In this document: positions 1-9,698 of the stretch, piece after piece
Layout: the number at the start of each line of letters is the position of its first letter
How positions within the stretch are numbered: the stretch's first letter is position 1
Source of the DNA: Halieaceae bacterium
GTDB taxonomy: Bacteria; Pseudomonadota; Gammaproteobacteria; Pseudomonadales; Halieaceae
Assembly: GCA_002705465.1 (NCBI GenBank)
Contig: PAGS01000052.1
Location: 5,106 to 14,803, forward strand
DNA length: 9,698 bases
Direction: 5' to 3'
The notes under the pieces: generated by a model
Databases searched by the model: none
Told to the model about the DNA's origin: nothing
Seen by the model: the letters and a program-made list of their open reading frames with translations, nothing else
Made by a program: the position numbers and the translations under genes

Positions 1-103
1 CTTTGTGGTTCGGCAGGCACGCAGAGGTGGCAAGCGGGCTGAACCGTTGAGTGCCGCAGAGCAAGAGGAGATCAGTCGCTTACTCGAGGAGCAAGACGGT
101 TGA
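1..103 (+). CDS. ccmH: CcmH, cytochrome c maturation protein (3' end only)
   Basis: The window opens inside a reading frame whose codons begin at base 2 and end with TGA at 101-103. Only about 33 residues are visible. They read as the end of a membrane segment (FVVRQARR), a basic stretch (RRGGKR) and a short helical tail (LSAAEQEEISRLLEE). This matches the C-terminal tail of the CcmH/CcmL family, the membrane-anchored thioredoxin-like subunit that reduces apocytochrome c and works with CcmI and CcmF in haem ligation. The CXXC motif lies upstream of the window and cannot be checked. The call rests on the tail pattern and on the directly following ccmI, which overlaps it by four bases as expected for the end of a ccm operon. 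Confidence 0.75.
   Translation, partial: FVVRQARRGGKRAEPLSAAEQEEISRLLEEQDG
86..91 (+). promoter_or_regulatory. Shine-Dalgarno for ccmI
   Basis: GAGGAG lies inside the last codons of ccmH, 8 bases before the TTG at 100. It supports the unusual TTG as the ccmI start; no ATG or GTG nearby would keep the full first membrane segment. Confidence 0.65.
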
Positions 104-1299
104 TCTCCACGTTTGCCCTGTCCACTCTGACGTTACTGCTGTTTGCGTCGAGCTTGGTGCTGGTGCTTCCGCGCATCTGGCAGCGGCGAGAGCAGACTGA
201 GACCAACGTCGATTGGCTCCGCCTCCGTCAAGAAGAGCTGCCTCTCGACGCCGTTAAGTTGCGGGAGGAGGCGGCGCTTCGTCTCATGGAGGAGGGTGAG
301 CTTGATGCGGCAGCAGCGCCCGCTGATCGGCCTCGACATACGTGGGCTGGGCAGGTAATGGGTATCGGCCTGATGGTTGCCGGGGTCTGGTGGTTGTACC
401 AGCAGCTCGGTGGTTGGGAGGATGTGCAGATAGCTGGAGAGCTTGCCAGCCTCGAGCAAGCCACCCCAGAGGACGTCCTAATCCTGATTGACCGTATCGA
501 ATTGAGGGCAGAGGAACGTCAAGCGAATGCCGACTACGCCTTGTTGTTGGCCGAATATCATCTCACGGGCAACAATCCGGCAAGGGCCGTGCCTTATTTC
601 GAGCGTCTGATTCAGGCGGGCGCAACGTCGCCGGAGATTCTGGGTAAAGCCTCTCAGGCCGAATTTCTCTCTTCCGACCGTGTCTTGAGCCCCACCGCAC
701 GCGGACGAGCGGAGCAAGCGCTATCGATTGAGCCGGCCCAGCCGGCTGCCTTGGCGACTCTGGGAATGGCGGCGTTTGAAGAGGCTGATTATCGGCTGGC
801 CATATTTTATTGGCAGCGATTACGGGCACTGGAGGTGCTGGGGAGCCCCGGTCACACCATGCTGGGGCAAGTGATCGAGCGCGCCAGCCGCGAGCTGGGG
901 GAGCCTGTCGAGGAGCCCGTCGTAGTAGCAGCGAAGGCCAATCCTCCCTCAGAGGCGTCGACCGACGGTGGTGTCGTCGTTCAGGTATTACTCCCTGACG
1001 GAGCGCAGCCTCCTGAGGGCACAGCGGTATTTGTCCTCGCCAGACCAGAGGGGGCTGCGGCGGGTATGCCCATTGCCGTGGTGCGCGTTGAATCGGGTAG
1101 TTGGCCGTTACAGATTGCGCTCACTGATGCGGCGTCGATGGCGGGGCAACTGCTGTCTGACTTCGCCACCGTATCGATCGAGGCGCAGGTGTCTAACAAC
1201 GGGCAGCCCGGTCGACAGAACGCGTTGTTCTGGGGGCGAGTCGATGTCGCCACCGTCGGATCGGGGGAGCCGGTTCAAATTCGCTTGAATCGCGATTAA
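100..1299 (+). CDS. ccmI: CcmI, TPR protein of cytochrome c maturation
   Basis: This 399-residue protein fits CcmI (the equivalent of the C-terminal part of E. coli CcmH), an inner-membrane chaperone that holds the C-terminal part of apocytochrome c and hands it to the CcmF/CcmH haem ligation complex. Residues 2-23 form the first membrane helix, residues 24-80 a charged cytoplasmic loop, and residues about 82-102 (starting WAGQVMGIG) the second helix. A periplasmic TPR-like helical region follows at about 115-250. The C-terminal domain (about 285-399) carries the family pattern VFVLARPEG, then PIAVVRVE, and ends in a beta-rich stretch. The TTG start overlaps the ccmH stop (TTGA), implying translational coupling, and is backed by a good Shine-Dalgarno. 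It appears to be the last ccm gene here. Identification is by family pattern and context. Confidence 0.88.
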   Translation: MISTFALSTLTLLLFASSLVLVLPRIWQRREQTETNVDWLRLRQEELPLDAVKLREEAALRLMEEGELDAAAAPADRPRHTWAGQVMGIGLMVAGVWWLYQQLGGWEDVQIAGELASLEQATPEDVLILIDRIELRAEERQANADYALLLAEYHLTGNNPARAVPYFERLIQAGATSPEILGKASQAEFLSSDRVLSPTARGRAEQALSIEPAQPAALATLGMAAFEEADYRLAIFYWQRLRALEVLGSPGHTMLGQVIERASRELGEPVEEPVVVAAKANPPSEASTDGGVVVQVLLPDGAQPPEGTAVFVLARPEGAAAGMPIAVVRVESGSWPLQIALTDAASMAGQLLSDFATVSIEAQVSNNGQPGRQNALFWGRVDVATVGSGEPVQIRLNRD

Positions 1300-1425
1300 T
1301 CGACAATATTCTCCCCCAAACATAGTGTTGTTGAACGGAAGCAGATACACTACATCTTGTGTTTTTGGCGTGCTGGGGGGCCTGTTAAGGTACCTCGCGA
1401 GCCAGTTTTCGATCCGGATAGTGAA
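1300..1425 (+). other. Intergenic region between ccmI and smc
   Basis: This 126-base gap presumably holds the smc promoter, but no convincing sigma70 pair is visible. A TACACT at 1346-1351 matches four of six -10 positions but has no -35 at a suitable distance. ACAC at 1347-1350 can pair with GTGT at 1359-1362 before a run of T, but four base pairs are too weak to call a terminator. The frame of smc stays open back to an ATG at 1357, but that stretch does not look like part of Smc. Confidence 0.4.
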
Positions 1426-4400
1426 ATGCGCCTGAAATCCATCAAATTGGCCGGCTTTAAATCCTTTGTTGACCCCACCACCGTCCAATTCCCGGGCAAT
1501 ATTTGCGCGGTTGTCGGGCCCAATGGCTGCGGTAAATCCAATATCATCGATGCGGTCCGGTGGGTCATGGGTGAGAGTTCGGCCAAGACACTGCGTGGCG
1601 AGTCCATGACCGATGTGATTTTCAACGGCACTACCAGCAGGCAACCTGTCAGCCAGGCGTCTATAGAGCTGGTTTTCGATAACGCGATGGGTAAGGTTGC
1701 GGGGGAATTCGCTGCCTATAACGAAATCTCTGTCCGCCGTGTGGTGACCCGTGAGGCACAATCCGAATACTACCTAAATGGTGCGAAGTGTCGTAGAAGG
1801 GATATCACTGACCTGTTTCTGGGTACCGGCCTTGGGCCGCGCAGCTATGCCATCATTGAGCAAGGTGTGATCTCGCGACTCATTGAATCGAAGCCAGAGG
1901 AACTTCGCGTTTTCATCGAGGAGGCGGCGGGCATATCAAAGTACAAGGAGCGCCGGCGCGAGACCGAGAACCGGATGCGGCGCACGAGTGAGAATCTCGA
2001 GCGTCTGACTGATCTCCGCGACGAACTGCAGCGCAATCTAGCGCATCTCGATTGGCAGGCGAGAGCTGCCGAGAAGTACTCAGAGTTAAAGGCAGAGGAG
2101 CGCGTCGTTCAGAGCGAGCTGTTCACTATCCAATGGCGCACTTTGAGTGAGACCAGAGCGGGCCTGTCGGGTGAGATCGGCGCGTTGGGCGTAAAACGAG
2201 AGGCTGCGGTCGCAGAAATCACGCACAACAACAAGGAAATTGAGGCGCAGCGAGCAGAGCAAAGCGCCGCCGCCGACGCCCTCAATAACGCTCAGGGGAC
2301 TTACTACGCCGTTGGCGGAGAAGTTACCCGCATCGAACAGGCGCTGCGATTCGCGCAGGAGCGAAGAGGTGAGCTACAGCGGCATCTTGACCAGACACGC
2401 AGCAATCTTGAGCAGACTCGGGAGCATCTGGGCGTAGATAGTCGTCGTCTGGGTGATTGGCAGAGCGAGCTCGAGCGGGTCGAGCCTGCGCTGGCGCAGT
2501 TAAAAAAGCTTTCACAGGAAGCGGATACAGGCCTCACCACGGCTGAGGCAGCCATACACACCTGGTCCCAAATGTGGGATCAGTTTAACGAGCGCGCCCG
2601 GGAACCCAGTCAAACCGCCGAGGTTCAGCAGAGCCGGATTGCCTATTTGGAGCAGGTGATGACCAAGTTGCAGGAGCGCTTGCATCAACAGAAAGACGAG
2701 TGGGAGACGTTGAGCAACACGGTTGACGACACTAGCGCGTCGCCTTTAGAGGATAAGATCGGGGAGGCTGGTCGGAATATTGCCGCGTTTGAAGATGAAA
2801 TAGCCCGCCTGAAAGAAGAGCTGGAGGCCTCGCAGACCGCTATCGAGCAGTCGCGCCAGCAACAGGATCACGTGCGGGCCTCCATTCAGGAGACACGCGG
2901 CTTGATGGTTTCACTGGTGGCGCTACAGGAGGCAGCCTCCGATGAGAAGGAGCGGATCGCGCTAAATGATTGGATAGAGGCCGAATCTTTGAGGTCAGAG
3001 GGGTCTGTTTACTCGACCTTGGACGTCGAGCCAGGTTGGGAGACTGCCGTCGAGCAGGTGCTGGGTGAGGCCCTGTCGGCACAGGTCCTTAATGGTAGGC
3101 CGTTGGAGAGGGTGCCCGGCGTTCCCGATATACCGGCCGGCGCGTTTGTGTTTGACGATCAAGTCGATCCACCGGCGGATGTGGCCGGTACGCTGGCGGC
3201 GAAGGCGCGCGGTCCAGCTCGAGTCGCCCACTGGCTTCGCTCGGTGAAAGTCGCGAGCGGTTTGGATGAGGCCAGAGGCATCCTGCCCGTTTTGGCGAGT
3301 GGTGAATCAGTGGTGACGCCGGATGGCCACTGGATAGGGCAGGGTTGGCACCGGCGTCGCTCGGCGGCGGATGTAGCGGCGGGGGTCATCGCGCGGCAGG
3401 CACAGCTGGATACGATGTACAAGGAATTAGGCAGTGCTAGGCAGGAAGCAGACGCGCTTGAAAAGCGCATCAGTGAGTTGCTTCAGGCGCGCGCCGAGCT
3501 CGAAAAGCAGGTGTCTCAGGCCCAGCAAGCGCTACAAACTGCAGTCAGCGAGCGGGCTGAGTGGGTTGCCGAGCATCGGGCGCTTGCGGCAAAGGTGGAG
3601 CAACAGGTCCAGAGACGCAATCGACTCAAGGATGAGATTGATGGCATGCAAAAACAATACGGGCAGGAGCAGGCGCATCTTGCAGACGCCCGTAATCTGC
3701 TCTCGGAGTCGCTGGACCAAATGGAGCTCGACCGGGTGGAGCGCGAGCGGCTGCAGTCAGAGCGAGAATCACTCAATGAACAACTGGCCAAAGCTCGCGA
3801 GGCCTCAAGAGAGGCGTCTGACGTGCTGATGCGCAACGAGCTGCACTGTCAGAACCTGCAGTCTCAGGTGGCCACACTCAAAGAAACGGTTCAGAGACTC
3901 GAGGCGCAGCTGCGTGATTTGGAGTCCCGCGAGAGCCAGTTAAACGATACCTTGCCCACTGTCGAAGACCCTGACGCCGAAAACAAAGCGCGGCTCAGTG
4001 AGCTCCTCGAAGAGCGATTGACTGCAGAGAGAGATTTGAACGTGCAACGCGTCAGAGCGGCAGAGATCGAGGCCAAATTGCGGCAGCTTGAGCAGGCCCG
4101 CCTGGCCCATGAGCAGACTGCACAGGGCATCCAGTCAGACATTGAACGACTGAGGCTACAAGATGCTGAGGCGGCAGTGCGCCTCGAGACTTTGAGTGAA
4201 GAAGTCGCGCGCCGTGACGCCGTGCCCGAGGAGGTTGCGGCTGGCCTCCCGGAGGACGCCAACGAGGCAGATTGGCAGGTGAAAGTCGAACGAGCTGCGT
4301 CCCGCATCAATCGGTTGGGCCCCATCAATCTTGCAGCGATTGATGAGCATGCCAAGGCCTCGGAACGAAAGCAGTACCTTGACACACAGAACGCCGATCT

Positions 4401-4929
4401 CGAGGCGGCGCTGGAAACGCTGCAATCGGCCATCCGCAAGATCGACAAAGAGACGAGGCAGCGCTTCAAGGATACCTTCGACCAAATTAATATCGGCTTC
4501 GCGGAACTGTTTCCGCGGGTCTTTGGCGGCGGTACCGCCTGCCTTGAAATGACCGGGGATGATCTGCTCGACACAGGCGTAGCGATCTTTGCTCGGCCGC
4601 CGGGCAAAAAGAACTCAACGATTCATCTGCTATCGGGCGGTGAGAAGGCCATGACCGCCATTGCCTTGGTGTTCTCAATCTTCCAGCTCAATCCTGCACC
4701 CTTTTGTATGCTCGATGAGGTCGATGCGCCGCTGGATGATGCGAATGTGGGTCGATACGCAAGAATGGTGCGCGAAATGTCTGAAAAAGTGCAATTCGTG
4801 TTCATTACACATAACAAGATCACTATGGAAGCGGCAGATCAGCTGATGGGCGTGACCATGCAGGAGCCCGGCGTGTCGCGACTGGTCACAGTGGATGTTG
4901 AAGAGGCCGCGCAACTGGCAGCGAGTTAG
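1426..4929 (+). CDS. smc: Smc, chromosome condensation/segregation ATPase
   Basis: Smc forms a ring-shaped dimeric ATPase that, with ScpA and ScpB, organises and separates newly replicated chromosomes. With the ATG at 1426 the protein has 1167 residues, typical of the family. The N-terminal head begins MRLKSIKLAGFKSF, with Walker A GPNGCGKS at 31-38 and the Q-loop Gln at 146 (IIEQGVIS). A long coiled coil follows to about residue 520, then the hinge at about 525-655 (VEPGWETAVEQVLG near its start), a returning coil to about 1000, and the C-terminal head with signature LSGGE at 1069-1073 and Walker B MLDE with D1097 and catalytic E1098. All ATPase motifs are intact. An in-frame ATG at 1357 would add 23 residues unlike the family, so 1426 is preferred despite a weak Shine-Dalgarno (GGA, 7 bases away). 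The scpA/scpB partners are not in the window. zipA begins 13 bp downstream. Confidence 0.97.
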   Translation: MRLKSIKLAGFKSFVDPTTVQFPGNICAVVGPNGCGKSNIIDAVRWVMGESSAKTLRGESMTDVIFNGTTSRQPVSQASIELVFDNAMGKVAGEFAAYNEISVRRVVTREAQSEYYLNGAKCRRRDITDLFLGTGLGPRSYAIIEQGVISRLIESKPEELRVFIEEAAGISKYKERRRETENRMRRTSENLERLTDLRDELQRNLAHLDWQARAAEKYSELKAEERVVQSELFTIQWRTLSETRAGLSGEIGALGVKREAAVAEITHNNKEIEAQRAEQSAAADALNNAQGTYYAVGGEVTRIEQALRFAQERRGELQRHLDQTRSNLEQTREHLGVDSRRLGDWQSELERVEPALAQLKKLSQEADTGLTTAEAAIHTWSQMWDQFNERAREPSQTAEVQQSRIAYLEQVMTKLQERLHQQKDEWETLSNTVDDTSASPLEDKIGEAGRNIAAFEDEIARLKEELEASQTAIEQSRQQQDHVRASIQETRGLMVSLVALQEAASDEKERIALNDWIEAESLRSEGSVYSTLDVEPGWETAVEQVLGEALSAQVLNGRPLERVPGVPDIPAGAFVFDDQVDPPADVAGTLAAKARGPARVAHWLRSVKVASGLDEARGILPVLASGESVVTPDGHWIGQGWHRRRSAADVAAGVIARQAQLDTMYKELGSARQEADALEKRISELLQARAELEKQVSQAQQALQTAVSERAEWVAEHRALAAKVEQQVQRRNRLKDEIDGMQKQYGQEQAHLADARNLLSESLDQMELDRVERERLQSERESLNEQLAKAREASREASDVLMRNELHCQNLQSQVATLKETVQRLEAQLRDLESRESQLNDTLPTVEDPDAENKARLSELLEERLTAERDLNVQRVRAAEIEAKLRQLEQARLAHEQTAQGIQSDIERLRLQDAEAAVRLETLSEEVARRDAVPEEVAAGLPEDANEADWQVKVERAASRINRLGPINLAAIDEHAKASERKQYLDTQNADLEAALETLQSAIRKIDKETRQRFKDTFDQINIGFAELFPRVFGGGTACLEMTGDDLLDTGVAIFARPPGKKNSTIHLLSGGEKAMTAIALVFSIFQLNPAPFCMLDEVDAPLDDANVGRYARMVREMSEKVQFVFITHNKITMEAADQLMGVTMQEPGVSRLVTVDVEEAAQLAAS

Positions 4930-4942
4930 GGACGTAGCGTAG

Positions 4943-8701
<3,759 letters not shown>

Positions 8702-8717
8702 TGCCACAGGTTTCGGC

Positions 8718-8746
8718 TTGTCACAGAATTGTCATCGAACTGACAT
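8718..8746 (+). promoter_or_regulatory. Pho box (PhoB binding site) upstream of phoB
   Basis: Three 7-base units repeat every 11 bp: TTGTCAC (8718-8724), TTGTCAT (8729-8735) and CTGACAT (8740-8746), separated by AGAA and CGAA. This is the layout of the E. coli Pho box, whose consensus is two CTGTCAT units separated by four mostly A/T bases. Two units bind one PhoB dimer. The site lies just upstream of phoB itself, so PhoB probably activates its own transcription under phosphate starvation. The third unit is more degenerate and overlaps the start of the -10 element. Confidence 0.88.
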
Positions 8747-8751
8747 CTAAT
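8746..8751 (+). promoter_or_regulatory. -10 element of the phoB promoter
   Basis: TCTAAT matches five of six bases of TATAAT and begins 10 bp after the end of the first two Pho box units (8735), the spacing typical of PhoB-activated promoters. No -35 hexamer is present at 16-18 bp upstream, as expected when PhoB replaces -35 recognition. Transcription would start near 8757-8759, giving a leader of about 30 bases. Confidence 0.65.
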
Positions 8752-8779
8752 ACGCGGGAATCGACGGGTATTCGGTGAC

Positions 8780-8784
8780 GGAGG
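8780..8784 (+). promoter_or_regulatory. Shine-Dalgarno for phoB
   Basis: GGAGG lies 4 bases before the ATG at 8789. The spacing is slightly short but the match to the anti-Shine-Dalgarno is strong, and it fixes the phoB start. Confidence 0.75.
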
Positions 8785-8788
8785 TCAT

Positions 8789-9499
8789 ATGACGGCGAAA
8801 AAAGTGCTGGTTGTAGACGACGAATTGAGCATTCGCGAGATGCTCAGGCTGGCGCTGGAGATATCAGATTTCGAATGTGTTGAAGCTGCGGACATCCACG
8901 AGGCCTATCGGCGGGTCACCGATGATCAGCCTGATATCGTGTTGCTTGACTGGATGCTTCCCGGCGGTAGCGGCATAGAGTTGCTCCGTCGCCTGAAAAA
9001 AGAGGAGGCGACCAAAACGCTCCCTGTCATTATGCTGACCGCCAAGACGCATGAAGACAACGTCATCCAGGGGCTTGAGGTGGGTGCTGACGATTACATC
9101 ACCAAGCCTTTCGCCCCCAAAGAACTCATCGCGCGAATGAAGGCGCTTCTCCGCCGCACTGCAGGTGAGAAATCTGGCAGCGAGCTTAAGGTGGGTGATC
9201 TGGTTCTGGAGATCGATAGTCGAAGAGTGGTGCTGGAGGATAAGCGACTGGAGATGGGCCCCACTGAGTTTAATTTGCTCCACTTCTTTATGTCTCACCC
9301 GGAGCGAGCCTACTCCAGAGCGCAGTTGCTCGATCAGGTCTGGGGAACAAACGTCTATGTTGAAGAGCGAACGGTTGACGTTCATATCCGTCGACTCCGA
9401 AAGGCACTGCAGGCACGCAACGCTGCCTACGCCGAGCTGATCCAGACAGTGCGCGGAACGGGTTATCGGTTTTCCCCACGTGATCTGGTCGTGTTGTGA
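8789..9499 (+). CDS. phoB: PhoB, phosphate regulon response regulator
   Basis: PhoB is the OmpR-type transcription activator of the phosphate-starvation regulon, phosphorylated by PhoR. The 236-residue protein has a receiver domain (about 1-122) with acidic residues D10 and D11, phosphoacceptor D54 (LLDWMLPG, the PhoB-typical pattern), T84 and K106 (TKPF). The C-terminal winged-helix DNA-binding domain (about 132-232) has the recognition helix ERTVDVHIRRLRKAL and ends with the hairpin VRGTGYRFS. Length and residue positions match E. coli PhoB almost one to one. Identity is further supported by the Pho box in front of it and by a phoR-like gene that overlaps its stop. It has its own promoter, 87 bp after the lipoprotein gene, but no terminator separates them, so some read-through from the ligA transcript is possible. 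Confidence 0.96.
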   Translation: MTAKKVLVVDDELSIREMLRLALEISDFECVEAADIHEAYRRVTDDQPDIVLLDWMLPGGSGIELLRRLKKEEATKTLPVIMLTAKTHEDNVIQGLEVGADDYITKPFAPKELIARMKALLRRTAGEKSGSELKVGDLVLEIDSRRVVLEDKRLEMGPTEFNLLHFFMSHPERAYSRAQLLDQVWGTNVYVEERTVDVHIRRLRKALQARNAAYAELIQTVRGTGYRFSPRDLVVL

Positions 9500-9698
9500 T
9501 CACGCTGGGTTTTTTCGCACTCGAATCACGCCGTTTCGTTTTAGCCGCCGTCGGCTTTGGCGCGACTTGGTTGCTCACCGAGGACGTGACCCTGTCTTTG
9601 ACAATCTTGGCCGCCGTGCTCGCCGCATCCTGGGGTTGGCAATTAGCAAAATTGTATCGCTGGTTTGCGCAGCCAGAGGAGTTGCCTCCCATTGGCGG
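9496..9698 (+). CDS. phoR: PhoR, phosphate sensor histidine kinase (5' end only)
   Basis: A reading frame starts at GTG 9496, overlaps the phoB stop (GTGA) and runs open to the window edge, giving about 67 residues. It begins with a short basic stretch (ESRR), then a hydrophobic segment FVLAAVGFGATWLL, a short acidic turn (TEDV) and a second hydrophobic segment LTILAAVLAASWGWQ. These are followed by LAKLYRWFAQPEELPPIG, which resembles the pattern after the membrane part of PhoR. PhoR is the inner-membrane kinase/phosphatase of PhoB, controlled through PstSCAB and PhoU. The PAS, HisKA and ATPase domains lie beyond the window, so the call rests on the two short membrane helices, the following pattern and the position after phoB. 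No clear Shine-Dalgarno is seen, consistent with translational coupling to phoB. Confidence 0.88.
   Translation, partial: MITLGFFALESRRFVLAAVGFGATWLLTEDVTLSLTILAAVLAASWGWQLAKLYRWFAQPEELPPIG

Noticed and set aside
1347..1366. Possible terminator: ACAC/GTGT stem followed by TTTT
   Set aside because: Only four base pairs with an eight-base loop, too weak for an intrinsic terminator.
1394..1401. 8-base palindrome CTCGCGAG in front of smc
   Set aside because: Palindromes of this length are expected by chance, and it has no second copy or paired element nearby.
1357..1425. Upstream in-frame ATG at 1357 as the smc start, adding 23 residues
   Set aside because: Smc proteins begin a few residues before the LKSIKLAGFKSF-type motif with Walker A near residue 32. 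The added residues look like untranslated sequence read through.
1108..1761. Minus-strand reading frame of 217 codons across the ccmI-smc junction
   Set aside because: No recognisable domain. It is antisense to two well-supported genes, including the conserved Smc head.
3891..4607. Long minus-strand reading frame opposite smc (238 codons)
   Set aside because: It is Ser/Arg-rich low-complexity translation typical of the antisense of a GC-rich coding region, and it lies wholly within smc.

Overview
The window is an ordinary, well-conserved stretch of chromosome from a GC-rich gammaproteobacterium. Every gene lies on the + strand and is intact, except the two cut by the window edges. The organism carries a bacterial Smc rather than MukB, has ZipA (a gammaproteobacterial division protein), and shows the order smc-zipA-ligA known from Pseudomonas and relatives. 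This suggests a gammaproteobacterium outside the Enterobacterales/Vibrionales/Pasteurellales, such as the Pseudomonadales/Cellvibrionales (marine OM60/Halieaceae-like) range. The genus cannot be fixed from sequence reading alone.

Layout. Positions 1-1299 hold the end of a cytochrome c maturation (ccm) operon: the last codons of ccmH and all of ccmI, joined by a 4-base TTGA stop/start overlap. After 126 noncoding bases comes a tightly packed group at 1426-8701: smc, zipA, ligA and a small predicted lipoprotein with a lytic-transglycosylase-like (SLT) fold. Their spacings are 13 bp, 4 bp and a 4-base ATGA overlap, so they probably form one transcript. This group brings together chromosome organisation (Smc), Z-ring anchoring (ZipA), NAD-dependent DNA ligation (LigA) and possibly peptidoglycan cleavage.

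An 87-bp gap then holds a clear PhoB-type promoter: direct repeats of 7 bases at 11-bp steps, a -10 element at the proper distance, and a strong Shine-Dalgarno. It drives phoB (response regulator) and phoR (sensor kinase, cut by the right edge, GTG start overlapping the phoB stop). This is the phosphate-starvation two-component system with apparent autoregulation.

No tRNA, rRNA, CRISPR, insertion sequence, prophage or defence gene was seen. No undescribed system is evident. The points most worth a second look are the uncharacterised SLT lipoprotein tied to ligA, an unusual Phe in the NMN-binding motif of LigA, the three-unit Pho box, and the acidic linker of ZipA.
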